Shown: positions 53,301 through 63,169, counted from the first letter of the stretch. The stretch is DNA of 64,000 nt from Oreohelix idahoensis (GCA_024509875.1 JAMPIV010019091.1:248001-312000); one strand, 5' to 3'. A program made the numbers and translations. Notes: a model not told the origin generated them from the sequence alone.

Positions 53301-56300
53301 ATTGTATCATCACCATTACCTCTTGGCCCCCCCCCCTTTCCCCAGCATAGGCTTTCAACAGATGTGTGCCAGGTCGTCTGTCTTGTACCATCTGCTCAAG
53401 ATCTTTCCATGTCTTCTTTATCCCTTTCAGTACCCCTCTACTTCTCTTCTCCATGTGTTATTTCAGTACCCCTCTACTTCTCTTCTCCATGTGTTATTTC
53501 AGTACCCCTCTACTTCTCTTCTCCATGTGTTATTTCAGTACCCCTCTAGTTCTCTTCTCCATGTGTTATTTCAATACCCCTCTAGTTCTCTGACTATGGG
53601 GATTCCCGAACAAGGACTGCCTTGTAAAAAGGTAGTTGACCTGTCTGTACTTGCTGAAGTTTTGATGAACTAAGGTTTCTACAGGATGGGGTAACTGACC
53701 CCATGCCCAACCCTCCTTCATCACCTTTTAAAACATGCTTAGTAGGTTACTGTGTTATTATTCCCAGCTGCCATTTGGGCCCTGGTAACACATGGGCGAA
53801 TGCCATTATATGATTTATAATATATATATAAAAATATATGATTTTCTTCAGAAACCCTGATGATGCGCTATCTGAATCTTCACCACTTTACAGTACTTAG
53901 TCTGGACAGTATGTTCAAGTTTGGGGATGATAATCAGTTACCTAGAGAGGTAAGGACATACTGCAAAACTTTATTCATAGTTATTAAACTATATAGAATG
54001 ACTGGTGCACCACTTCACATACCTGGGGTCTATCATCAATGACAAACTCTCACTGGACATAGAAATTGACAACCGCATTGGCAAAACTGCATCTACCTTT
54101 GCCCACCTCACATCGCGTGTTTGGGGAAACTCCAAACTCACAATGAAGACCAAAGCTTCGGAATACAATGCCTGCGTCACCAGCACACTCCTATATAAGA
54201 CTATGCTGGCTTGGCCATGTCCGCCGCATGGAAGATGGTCGCATCCCAAAAGAGATCTTTTATGGCCAACTAGCAGATGGCAGAAGAACAGTTGGGCGAC
54301 CGCAGCTGAGGTTCAAATATGTGTGCAAGAGAGTCATGAGGGCACTGGACATAAATCCAGCAACGTAGGAGGATGAAGCTGCCGAGCGCACCAAGTGGCG
54401 ATGCTATCTACGGCGCCACTTCAGATTGAGCTAAAAGAAACTCACACAACAAGCAGAATAGAGGAGAAAACGTCGAAAATAACACCAGGAAAATAAGCAG
54501 CTGAGGGCTGTCACCTCAGGGGCTATTATGACTGAAGGGGCTATTATTATTATAGAATGACTATCTCTCCCTAGATGACATGAAAGAAGTATTTCTCTGA
54601 AAATCGCATTAAATTAGTATTACTTACTAGACTATGTAGCAGTATTCCTCCCAGTAGCATCTCTAATGTAATATTGATGTGTGGGTATGAGCTTCTGAAA
54701 ACCCAGCCCCTGCAGCCCCAAGTGGAGCAGTCCCAATTACGATGGTTTGGCCATGTCTGCAAAATGGGAGAAGATCGGTAACATGACAAATATGGGAAAC
54801 AATAGTCCGCAGCATTTGACTGTGCAAGCGGGAGCAAAAAGCATATGAATATGCATGCTTGACAGGTTAAGCTCATGAAACTAGGCTACTCGGTTACCAA
54901 GATAATGATGAATAATCAGGTTATAGGTTCATATGGTATTCGGCCAAAAGATTCTGAGAATTTTTCTTAGGCCGAATACCATCACCAACCAAGATCGGCT
55001 TACTTGGAGCAAGCAAGAGGACATGCACACCATCATAGCTGGCAGACGCTGGAGCTGGGTTGGCCATGTCCTCAGAAGAGACCCCGATGCCATCACAAGA
55101 ACAGCTATGCTATGGACCCCTGAAGGAAAACGAAAGAGAGGCTGACCAAAAACAACTTGGCAGAGGACTGTGGAGGCTGAGATGCAAAGAATGAACCAGA
55201 GTTGGGGCACTGTACGAAGGATGGCAGCCGACAGAGCAAAGTGGAATCAATTTGTTGTTGCCCTACAAGACGCCACCAGGCGTAATGGCCACTGACTGCT
55301 TTGACGGTTGGCGGCTAAGGATCAAAGAAGAAGAAGAGGTTCATATAGTCACTGGTAATCACTACATAATTTATGACCCCTTATGAATATATACAGACAA
55401 CATCAGAACTGGTTTAAAATGTTGCACACTGATGCAGCATAACTGTATACAGTGGATAAATGAAGTTCCAGATGGGATAACACAAATGATATGATTGTAT
55501 AATATGAAATACAGCAGGTAATAGCAAGACTAAGATTTAAAAAAAAAAAAAATTTTCAGGATAACACTTTTTCTGCTCATTAGATCGGTTTTTTTTGTAC
55601 TCTTCATAAGTGGTCATTAGTGGAAGAAAAATAAGTGCATAAAAAGTATGGCAGAATTTTTAGTTCAAACTCCCAATTAAGCCATTGGATTTCCCTTGGG
55701 ATTTCTTTAGGTTTTCATCATTATTTGTGCTCATTTTTCTTTAAAAACCTGCTCAGATTTTTTCATTTATGCAGTAGAGAAGATCATTCCCTTTATGGTA
55801 GTATGTGTTTGTATCTCTGTACTGTGTATGATGTCTGTGATCATAAAAATCTTAAAGCAGCCTTCAAATACTGAACTTTATTTCCAGGCTCATGGAGAGA
55901 ACAATTTGGCTATAAACACAGATCCTCCCTGATTATAGAAAACTACCTGGGCATAATAGATTTCTGCTTAGTTAAGCCATTATTTATTTCTGTTTATATG
56001 AGGTTGCCGGTTGCACCAAGTGGCGATGCTGTCTTCGCGCCACCTCAGATTTGGCGAAAAGAAGCTCTCACAGCAAGCAGAAGAGATGAGAAAACGTCGA
56101 AAAGAACACCAGGAAAAGAAGATGCTGAGGGCTGTCACCTCATGGGTGCATTCCTATAGTCAGTTATGACTGAAGGGGCTATTATTATTATTATTATTTC
56201 TGTTATGCTCATGACTTTCCAGCGATTGTCATTGCCAGAGAAAAGTTGTTAAAAGTCTCATTCATCATCATTTATTCATTCATTCATACATCATTCATTC

Positions 56301-59300
56301 ATTCATCATTCGTTCATCATCATTCATTCATCATCATTCATCATTCATTCATCATCATTCATTCATTCATCATTCATTCATTCATCATTCATTCATTCAT
56401 CATTCATTCATCATCATTCATTCATCATCATTCATTCATCATTCATTCATCATTCATTCAACACCTTTCAGCACCTTAAGGAGCATAAGCTTCCAACAAA
56501 CTTATGCCAAGTCTTACTGTCCAGTGCCATCCGCTCAAGGTCTTTCCATACCTTCTTCATCCCCTTCATGTCAGTCTCCAGTTCTCTTCTCCATGATCAT
56601 CATTATTTGACTTTGTGATCCTTGTGGAGCATAGAGCCACCACTGTAGATGGTCTCCTTGCAGGAATTCTGCACCGTGCCTTCACATTCTCTTGTAGCGA
56701 TAGTTTCTGTGACAGTTTGTTTTACACGATGAGGTTGTAAGCCTCATGCACAACCGCATGATAGTTGCCTTGTACGACAACATTCTTAGGTCTCATTGTA
56801 TTTGACGAATTCCTGCTGCTCCAGAAATATTGTCACTATGGGAGAACATTTTTATTTAATCATTTTTGAAAACTTAAGAAAGCATGCTAAATATAAATAG
56901 CCCCTTCAGCAGTTGCAAGAAACAGCAGAAAAATTTTTTTTGGTTTATATGTAGAAATCTGTTAAATGTCCTGTTTGATAGCTCTGAAACACGGAGAACA
57001 ACAAAAACAACAACCAGAGATCTACAGACTTTCATAAATGGATACTTGCATAGAATAAGATTGAAGTGGTGTGACAAGATCACTATTGTGCAACTGATGA
57101 AAGGAAACAGACAAGCACCAGTGGGACAAGAAGAAGACGATGGAGATTGATAGGACACACACTGAGGAAACCTGTTGATAGCTTTACCATGCAGTCCTTG
57201 TTCTGGAATCCCCAGGGTAAGAAGAGGTAGAGGAAGACCAAAGAGCACACGGAGAAGAGAACTGGAGACAGAAGTGAAAATGATGAAGTCATGGAAAGAT
57301 CTAGAGCTGATGGCACGTGACAGGAAAACGTGGCCTCAGTCTTTTGAAGGCCTCTGACCCTTTTGGAATTGGAAGGTGATGACGATGTAGAAATCATATT
57401 TTATCACCAGGCTTTGATGGACATATTGTTAGTTTGGGTTGTTGTTAAAATGAAAACATTATGTGCGGACACAGATTTCTCAAAACATAGTTAATTTTTA
57501 TTTTTATTTTAGATATTTCGATGTCCCAATGTGAAGTACCTGAGTCTGAAGTACAACAGCCTGGAATACATTCCCTGTGATATTGGCCGCATGTCTAGTC
57601 TGGAATATCTGGCACTCACCAATAACAAGCTGTCTGTGTGGTCTCTTCCATTCTCATTAACATTTCTGAAGCGGCTACATACTTTGTACTTGGGTAAGCG
57701 AAAACCATTATGTGATTTTTCAGTTGCTGTCTCTGTCTGTCTTTCTCTCTCTTTTTTCCTTTTATTTTTGACATCATCATCTTTTACCATTTTGCTCTCT
57801 ATGGAGCATGGAGCCACCATTACAGCTGGTCCCCTTGCAGGAGGCCTGCACCAAAGCATTCATGTGCTCTTGCAGGACTGGTTTCTGTAGCACTGTGTTT
57901 TTTGACATCCCTTGATGAAAAATAATATCTTCATTTTCTTGTATGCAGGCATACAGCGGAGATATTGCAGGTTCGGTTCCAGACCACCGCAATAAAGCGA
58001 ATATCGCAATAAAGCGGGTCACATCCTTTTTTTTTTGGCTTCCCAGGGCAGATAAAAGCCTAAAATCATGTTTACACTATGTCTATTAAGTGCGCAATAG
58101 CGTTAGGTCTAAAAAGAACAATGTACTGTAAAATTAAATACTTTATGGCTAAAAAAAAAATGCTAATCTTGATCATCTGAGCCTTCAGCGAATCGTAATC
58201 TTTTTGCTGGTGGAGAACCAAAATCTATCGGAAGAAGAACGCACGTTCTAATAAATAAACATGAATAATTTGAAAAAAAGCGCAGTATTAGCGAAGCGCA
58301 ATAAAGCCAGGAATGCCTGTATTTTAAAAAAACAAAATACATAAGAAAGTCACACAGATGTCACTGTTGTTGACTCGCCTAAAGTATGATAGTTTTATTT
58401 AAAAATTCATTCAAGCAAATGGCCAAATAACATACAGAGGAGGGAGATGCAGATACAACTAATGAATGATCCAGGACACACCAGAGACAGTGAAAGTGGC
58501 AATGAGACATGGATAAACAGAAGTGTATGGTCACTATCCAAGGAAACCAAGGGCTGATTGGCTGAAAACTATATGCATCAAACTATAAAACATCAAACTA
58601 TAAAACTATAACATCATAAACCTTGGTCATTACGTGAAATGTCCTGGGTTTGCTTCCTGATCTGAGTTTCCGGAAAATGTTCTTCCTGTGTTTTTTCTAC
58701 TTTTTCTGTATTTATTTTCTGCAGGTATTTCTGTATCCCATATTGCTTTGCGGTAGAAAAATTGTGCAGATTTGTGAAATGGACCTGTCTCAGAACATTT
58801 CTTTTCAATATTTTTTACCCTGCCCTCAGACAATAACTTACTGGATGCTCTCCCTGGCTTCCTTTTGTCACTGCCAGCATTGGAGACTGTTCATCGGCAC
58901 GGCAACCACAACTATTTCAAATCAACCTTCATGTGGTACCACACAGATGTTAATCTTCGTATTATTCCTGTTTCGGGTGAGGCACAGGTAAGCTTGATCT
59001 TTTTTTTCCCCATCTTATCTTATTTTGCATTGTTGTTTATAATGATTGTATCTTTGCAGATGCACCATGGTGATTAAAGGTAGTCCCATATCAGATACTG
59101 CCATAGCGGAATTAAGTGTTCGAGATTTCACTGTTCTAGATCAGCTTTATGAGGTAGGGTAACTTCCTCGCTGTCTTTGCCTTCCCTTACTGTGACAGGA
59201 TTGTCACCCCTGCTCTGCAATGGTGGTCCAACAATGGCCAAACTTAGAGTATAAAAATGAGGGTCTTCTAAGATATCAACCTTCACTCAAGATTACTCTT

Positions 59301-62300
59301 TGCAGAGATATAAATTGAAGAATGATGCTTCTATTTAAGGGAGCCTCACAGGATTTTAAAGAAAAGCAAGCACAACACAAAACTGAGATCATCTGAGCAG
59401 TCATGAACTTATTATTCTCTCGCGCCTTCTGTGAGGAAATATTGACCTGTATTTTCTGACCCCCCCAGCTGTAGGTGATTCAGCAACTATTACTTTAATA
59501 GCTCTATATGGTTATGTATTTAAAACAGTATGAGTCATACGAGTGCAGACAAAGAATTCATTCAATAGTGATTAATCTAACTATAGATTTATAGTTACAG
59601 ATAAACAGGTTTAATAATCACTTATGAGTAAACAATGTAAAATAAATAAAGCTGTTTATAAAAAAGAAGCGATGGCATTTCTCATCATCAGATGGTGTTA
59701 GATTTTGGTGGATATTAGGGACAATTGTGAAATGTCCATTAGCTGGGCTTGCATGTTACATAATTGCCAGTGTGGGTCAGTTGGTGGCGTCTGCTTCAGT
59801 CGCTGCTGGTTCCTACAGATGCTTTGAACTGATCCTTCTCTTCGGTAGTCAAATCTGGTGGCTGTAGCACGTCCCATCCAGTAAGGCTGGTGTAACTACA
59901 AAGGTTGTCAAGTTTTCAAGACCCGTCTGATGTTAGTGTCTAGCGTCAACTGCTGGCAACTTGTACCACACTCTAAGAGGGAAACAGATGCCTCTTTTGA
60001 GTATTGAGTCTCCTGATATGAGCATCAGGTGACCTCCGCTTCCATCCACCACTTCATTTTCCTCAGAATTTTACCCTCCTTGAGCAGTAATTTTAACCCC
60101 TGTGAGTCGGATGAAAGTGCTTTTGGATAGCCTCATATTTAGTCATATATATATGACTGCCTGAGGGTGCAGTAGCTCTGTTCTTTCTATGTCTATTCAG
60201 AGACCATTCGAGAACAACTCTGCTGTTCTCTAACAGGCAGTCATTCATTGTCCTTACTACCTCAGTTAATTCATGCTTGGTGCGTAGGGAAATACTCTTG
60301 TATATACATATTTATACCACACACTAGTGAAATAATTGTTTATGCATAATTTTTTTTATGCCACATGCTAGTGAAATGCAGTCTGTGCACAACATGATAG
60401 GAAACTATACAGAGCATTACAACAAGAAGTAGTCTGATCATCAGAAGCGATCCCCTAGTCGGACAAGGTTTTAGCCCTTTTATCGCCTGCTACTGGAACT
60501 TTATCCACACATTTACATATATGCTGTTGAAGCTTTTGTCATTACACATTAATACATGCATTAGTAATACTATTATCTGCATTATATTATTATACTGCCT
60601 GACTATGCTCTTTAGTTAGGGAAGGCAAAGGCATCAAGGAAGGGAACTGGTCACACCACCATTTCTGCTACAGGACTACCTTTACCTTTTACTGCATCAT
60701 CATTATCATTACATGTAACCTCCCCAAGCGCTGACACTTTTATATTATATGTGCATCACATATTTATAGCATACATTACTGGAGTGAAGTTAAAAGTTGC
60801 AACCAAAGTGGAGTGGGTTCAATTCGCAGCGCAGGCGGGAAAGACAACAGGAGGCGGACACTTGGGAGTTATGACCCAAGTGGGCCCGCCCCTTCCCCCC
60901 CCCCCCCCCACCCCATCCCCAGAGTGTAAAGAAGATAAATGGCTGAAACACTTGATCGAAGGGGGGTCACTTCTATTGATCAGATTGCCTCTTGTTGTAT
61001 CGCTCTAGACAGAGTTTCCTATCATATCACATATTTGTCTATGCATTTTGTATTAATGCCGTATGCTTACGAAACTTCTGTCTCTTTGTTACATATTTAT
61101 ATCGTCATCATTGCCGTCAGCTCGTAAGGTGGCCTTGACCCATGAGTCAAGTCCTCCTGTCCCATGCCATCAATTCAGTCTTTCCATGTCTTCTTCATCC
61201 CTTTCATGTCTGTCTCCAGTTCTCTTCCCCGTGTGTTGTTTGGTCTCCCTCTTTCTCTGCGACTTTCAGAACAAGGACTGCCTTGTAATACCGTCAACAG
61301 GTTTTCTCAATATGTGTCCTATCCATTGCCAGCGTCGTCTTCTCATCTCTTGTTCTTCTGGCACTTTGTCTGGTTCTTGTCATCAGTTTTATATTGGTAA
61401 TCTTTGTCGTACCATTTCAACCCTTCTATTTTATGCAGGCACCCATTTATGAAAATGTTAAAGGGAGATACAATAGGACTGGCTTGATATTTGAGTTCAA
61501 GATTCTGATTTTTATGTTGGACTTGATTTGCTTTGATCTCCATATATTTCCTCCTTAGGAAGCATAGCAACACCGACAGTGGAAAAAGCAAAGACATCAG
61601 TAACCGAATGAATAAAGCCAGAATAGCCTTTGTAAATCTAAGCACCATATAGAAATCTTCACAGTACCCCACAACTCTACATTAAAAATTTACGAAATTT
61701 GCATAATTTCTGTCATTTTGTATGGTGCAGAATTCTGGAGAGTAACTTATAAATAAATATCCAAACTTTTCACTTTTCACACAACCTGCTTAAGGAACAT
61801 TTTCTGACCAAACACACCTGTCAAGAACTACTAATTCAGAGCCACCAAGAGAATATGTTCACCATCATAGCTGGTAGACACTGGAATTGTGTTGGCCACA
61901 TCCTTAGAAGAGACCCTAACACCATCACCAGAACTGCCATGCTATGGACTCCAAAAGGAAAGTGAAAGAGAGGCTGGCCAAAAGCCACCTGGCAGAGAAC
62001 AGTGGAGGCAGAGATGGAAAGCATGAACCACAGCTGGAGCACCACATGAAGGATGGCTGCCGACCGAGCAAAATGGAGACAGCTTGTTGCTGCCCTCCCA
62101 GGCATGATGGTCAACGATTGTTTTGTCAGTCAGCAGACAAGGACCAAAGAATAAGATATTTTCTAATGCAGTGAAAGCACTTCTTGCCTTAAGTATTCTT
62201 CTTTTGATATCGTGGTCTGTCCCTCCAACTAGATTCATATTGCTGCCAGGGGTGTTTCTTCAAGTACAATCATATTACCATATCATGCATCTATTCTCAT

Positions 62301-63169
62301 TATCTTTGTCTTGTCCCTGCGTATTTTCAGAAACCTTGCTGTGACCTCTCATCAAGTATTTTCATTTCGCCTTGCGTCTGGTTACGGTTATGGGAAAAAA
62401 GAGCCATATCGTCAGCAAAATCTAGATCTTCTGTCTGTTTAGTCATATATATTTATATCATACACTAATTAACTTTTTGTCCAGTCATGATATTTTTAGA
62501 AGTGCCATTCACTAAAGCAGTGCTTCTTAATCAGGGGTGCATGCACTCCCGCGGCTTGCCAGACTTACCTTCCGGGGGTGCGAGACATCCCTGATATTTT
62601 AGAACTCAAATCATTATGAACATAATATAATACGCAGAACTCAGATGTATTTGTAAAAGGATAGAACATTGACAATGGGAATTAGATAGCGAACCTTTGT
62701 CACATTCTGTAAATAATATTTTCTCGAAAAATATCTCTTTTAAGCTTTTCATGCATGTTTTGCGAACTAGAAAATAAAAGTGTGAGAGGCTTCTTAAGAT
62801 GCTGTAAGGGGGTGTGAGGCTTCTTAAGATGCTTTAAAGGAGTGTGAGGCTTCTTAAGGGGTGCAGGATCTCTAAAAGGTTAAGAAACACTGCACTAAAG
62901 AAACTTTTGCCTTTACATTACATATTTATACCATGCAGTAGTAAAACTTGGGTCAAAACTGTAACATTTCGACTCCTGTCTTGATGTGTAGGCTTATTGG
63001 AAGCATGAAAGCCTACAGTTCTGGGCTGCAAAATCCATCATAGGATCCAAGAGAGATTTTTTCCAAGATCCCAGCATTGTGCCTGTTCTCAGAGACTATA
63101 TATCTGACATTTATCACCTTTTCAATGTCTGCCATCACTGCAGTAATGCCTGCCTTTCCAACACACTTG
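48353..63169 (+). CDS. Leucine-rich repeat protein, six exons, 3' incomplete
   Basis: Exons 48353-48607, 52497-52617, 53852-53949, 57513-57693, 58830-58987 and 62992-63169 join with compatible phases (0, 1, 0, 1, 0, then 1 at the last donor) into about 330 residues with no stop. Residues 1-155 are novel and largely helical. LRRs start around residue 127 and are clear from 159 to 250 ([42 protein letters not shown]). The C-terminal part carries a Cys cluster (CHHCSNAC), a layout reminiscent of LRRC58-like proteins; orthology is not claimed. LRRs usually bind proteins. There is no signal peptide or membrane segment, so it is probably intracellular. The gene continues to the right. Confidence 0.82.
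48740..48998 (+). pseudogene. LINE-B RT fragment (split by SINE palindrome)
   Basis: Matches 20143-20300: [20 protein letters not shown] and HLKDEQAGF, then a stop. It continues after the palindrome at 49425 with TGAATAATAGTTGAACAAAG, up to about 49512. Confidence 0.88.
49014..49424 (+). repeat. Near-perfect palindrome of tRNA-SINE family T with 15-bp TSD
   Basis: TSD GTGAATAATAGTTGA at 48999-49013 and 49425-49439. Arms 49014-49196 and 49204-49386 are inverted copies around a 7-base centre. Each holds the tRNA-like head with B-box GGTTCGAACCC. Only the right end carries the last 38 bases of the SINE 3' terminus (ending CCCTTCCTTATGT). The LINE-B copy at 20290 shows the empty site. Confidence 0.93.
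49440..49512 (+). pseudogene. LINE-B RT fragment, continuation
   Basis: ACAAAGTCTGGAATTGAATT through GTGGACTATGAAAAGGCATT, colinear with 20293-20365. Confidence 0.8.
49590..49860 (-). pseudogene. LINE-E C-terminal fragment with (ATT)n tail
   Basis: The minus strand reads [40 protein letters not shown], then ends near a (TTA)n tail at 49592-49604. Same family as 54004-54550 and 55999-56200. Confidence 0.82.
49861..50384. other. Unassigned intron sequence with (TA)n
   Basis: No coding match. A (TA)n tract lies at about 50348-50382. Confidence 0.5.
50385..51310 (+). pseudogene. LINE-B fragment, RT palm to 3' end
   Basis: Colinear with 20395-21420 but full of stops: RTGVRQG-like near 50490, [47 protein letters not shown]. 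Ends with an (ATGA)n tail at 51300-51314. Confidence 0.88.
51318..51410 (-). pseudogene. LINE-B 3' end, opposite orientation
   Basis: CCCCAAGGAGCATAGGCCTT and what follows is the reverse complement of the LINE-B 3' end, placed tail to tail with the preceding copy. Confidence 0.7.
51470..51895. repeat. 61-bp minisatellite, about 7 copies
   Basis: Unit TTTTTATCCTGAATTTTCTG, TTATCTAATATCCTAGATTG, TTCCGTGTAGTTCTCTATTTA, repeated with few changes. Confidence 0.95.
51896..52496. other. Intron sequence, nothing recognised
   Basis: No ORF or repeat beyond a loose ATAGCCC recurrence. Ends in a strong pyrimidine tract and AG before exon 2. Confidence 0.6.
52497..52617 (+). CDS. LRR gene exon 2
   Basis: Acceptor TTTCCAG, donor GTGAGTGT. 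Codes [37 protein letters not shown]; enters phase 0 and leaves phase 1. Helical and basic; no domain recognised. Confidence 0.75.
52707..53060 (+). pseudogene. LINE-C C-terminal fragment, copy 2
   Basis: [40 protein letters not shown]; same family as 42945-43340, lying 90 bp after exon 2. Confidence 0.8.
53320..53630 (-). pseudogene. LINE-B 3' fragment containing a 36-bp minisatellite
   Basis: The reverse complement matches the LINE-B C-terminus (GIPEQGLP antisense of the NPQGKR region). A 36-bp unit (AGTACCCCTCTACTTCTCTT, CTCCATGTGTTATTTC) is repeated four to five times at about 53429-53590. The unit corresponds to the ARG/TRP-rich RREL coding stretch. Confidence 0.8.
53852..53949 (+). CDS. 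LRR gene exon 3
   Basis: Acceptor TTTTCTTCAG, donor GTAAGG. Codes [33 protein letters not shown]. The first Glu is split across the intron. First LRR-like stretch. Confidence 0.78.
54004..54550 (+). mobile_element. LINE-E 3' fragment with 12-bp TSD in intron 3
   Basis: TATAGAATGACT at 53992-54003 and 54551-54562. Inside, [19 protein letters not shown], then in another frame [20 protein letters not shown] and [20 protein letters not shown], ending in GGGGC(TATTAT)n. It inserted only 40 bases after the exon 3 donor. Confidence 0.9.
54697..54800 (+). pseudogene. LINE-C scrap, copy 3
   Basis: AAACCCAGCCCCTGC, GGTTTGGCCATGTCTGCA, GGAGAAGATCGGTAACA match 43075-43165. Confidence 0.65.
54935..55336 (+). 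mobile_element. LINE-F 3' fragment with TSD AGGTTCATAT
   Basis: TSD at 54925-54934 and 55337-55346. Codes [38 protein letters not shown], then GKRKRG, and ends in an (AAG)n tail. Its first 50 bases form an inverted repeat (GGTATTCGGCC / GGCCGAATACC). Confidence 0.85.
55347..55990. other. Intron 3 sequence, no gene
   Basis: AT-rich. Short open frames (for example 55635-55874) have no motifs. Confidence 0.5.
55999..56200 (+). mobile_element. LINE-E 3' fragment with (ATT)n tail
   Basis: GCACCAAGTGGCGATGCTGT to GACTGAAGGGGCTATTATTA. A short repeat TATTTCTGTT on each side is a possible 10-bp TSD. Confidence 0.75.
56258..56462. repeat. (CATT)n / (CATCATT)n microsatellite
   Basis: Dense ATTCATTCATC units that run directly into the 3' end of an antisense LINE-B fragment at 56463. 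Confidence 0.95.
56463..56610 (-). pseudogene. LINE-B 3' end fragment
   Basis: Reverse complement of the LINE-B 3' end (AAGGAGCATAAGCTTCCAAC, CCGCTCAAGGTCTTTCCAT). Confidence 0.78.
56611..56960. other. Intron sequence, nothing recognised
   Basis: No motif found. 56595-56720 resembles 57770-57880 (CATGGAGCC...GGTCTCC / GGTCCCC), so a short low-copy repeat may be present. Confidence 0.4.
56961..57390 (+). pseudogene. LINE-B 3' fragment
   Basis: [45 protein letters not shown] and [16 protein letters not shown]; colinear with 21010-21400, with frame breaks. Confidence 0.88.
57513..57693 (+). CDS. LRR gene exon 4
   Basis: Acceptor TTTATTTTAG, donor GTAAGC. Codes two to three LRRs: [47 protein letters not shown]. 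Enters phase 0 and leaves phase 1. Confidence 0.88.
57946..58319. mobile_element. Tigger-like (pogo/Tc1-mariner) MITE
   Basis: Begins CAGGCATACAGCGGAGATAT and ends GCCAGGAATGCCTG, with internal CCGCAATAAAGCGAATATCG and GCGAAGCGCAATAAAG. These ends closely resemble what I recall of the mammalian Tigger1 consensus. No transposase; an internal-deletion derivative of about 374 bp. TA follows the right end. Confidence 0.8.
58320..58829. other. Intron 4 sequence
   Basis: No gene or repeat recognised. Ends in the pyrimidine tract TTTTTTACCCTGCCCTCAG. Confidence 0.55.
58830..58987 (+). CDS. LRR gene exon 5
   Basis: Acceptor CCCTCAG, donor GTAAGC. The split Asp joins exon 4: [20 protein letters not shown], then [20 protein letters not shown] and [13 protein letters not shown]. 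The last LRR is followed by a non-LRR C-cap. Confidence 0.88.
59060..59153 (+). other. Candidate alternative exon
   Basis: Acceptor TCTTTGCAG and donor GTAGGG bracket 94 bases that read [29 protein letters not shown] in one frame, with GCACCATGG at its ATG. Inserted after exon 5 it would give a stop (TAA) after five codons, so it does not fit the main transcript. Confidence 0.3.
59160..60393. other. Intron 5 sequence
   Basis: No coding motif. A recurring short motif (CATATTTATACCA, then CTAGTGAAA) is at about 60305-60375. Confidence 0.5.
60394..61025. mobile_element. 632-bp inverted-repeat (MITE-like) element
   Basis: Arms of about 75 bp start ATGATAGGAAACT on each side and share ACAACAAGA and TCTGATCA blocks. 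A 15-base C run is at 60895-60909. A B-box-like GGGTTCAATTCG lies inside at about 60817. A half copy sits at 44150-44290. TSD not resolved. Confidence 0.65.
61120..61460 (-). pseudogene. LINE-B 3' fragment
   Basis: Reverse complement of the LINE-B C-terminus (EQGLPCN antisense of NPQGKR; GCAGGCACCCATTTATGAAA). Confidence 0.8.
61555..62158 (+). pseudogene. LINE-F fragment, copy 2
   Basis: The stretch 61855-62110 parallels 55015-55270: ACCATCATAGCTGGTAGACA, CTATGGACTCCAAAAGGAAA, GGCAGAGAACAGTGGAGGCA. Stops throughout. Confidence 0.8.
62160..62445 (-). pseudogene. LINE-B RT fragment
   Basis: The minus strand reads [21 protein letters not shown], then the INAGN and YLGSN regions in broken frames; colinear with 20625-20920. 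Confidence 0.82.
62518..62892. mobile_element. hAT-type MITE with 8-bp TSD
   Basis: TSD CACTAAAG at 62510-62517 and 62893-62900. Ends CAGTGCTTCTTAA and TTAAGAAACACTG. 375 bp, non-coding, with three GTGTGAGGCTTCTTAAG-like repeats at 62785-62860. Confidence 0.92.
62992..63169 (+). CDS. LRR gene exon 6
   Basis: Acceptor TTGATGTGTAG, donor GTAAGT. Codes [36 protein letters not shown] and [15 protein letters not shown]. Leaves phase 1, so at least one more exon lies beyond the window. Confidence 0.8.

Noticed and set aside
55887..55955. Extra LRR-gene exon after TTTCCAG at 55886
   Set aside because: It runs into a stop quickly, and exons 3 and 4 already join in phase without it.
56246..56479. 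His/Ser-rich ORF
   Set aside because: It is simply the translated (CATT)n microsatellite.
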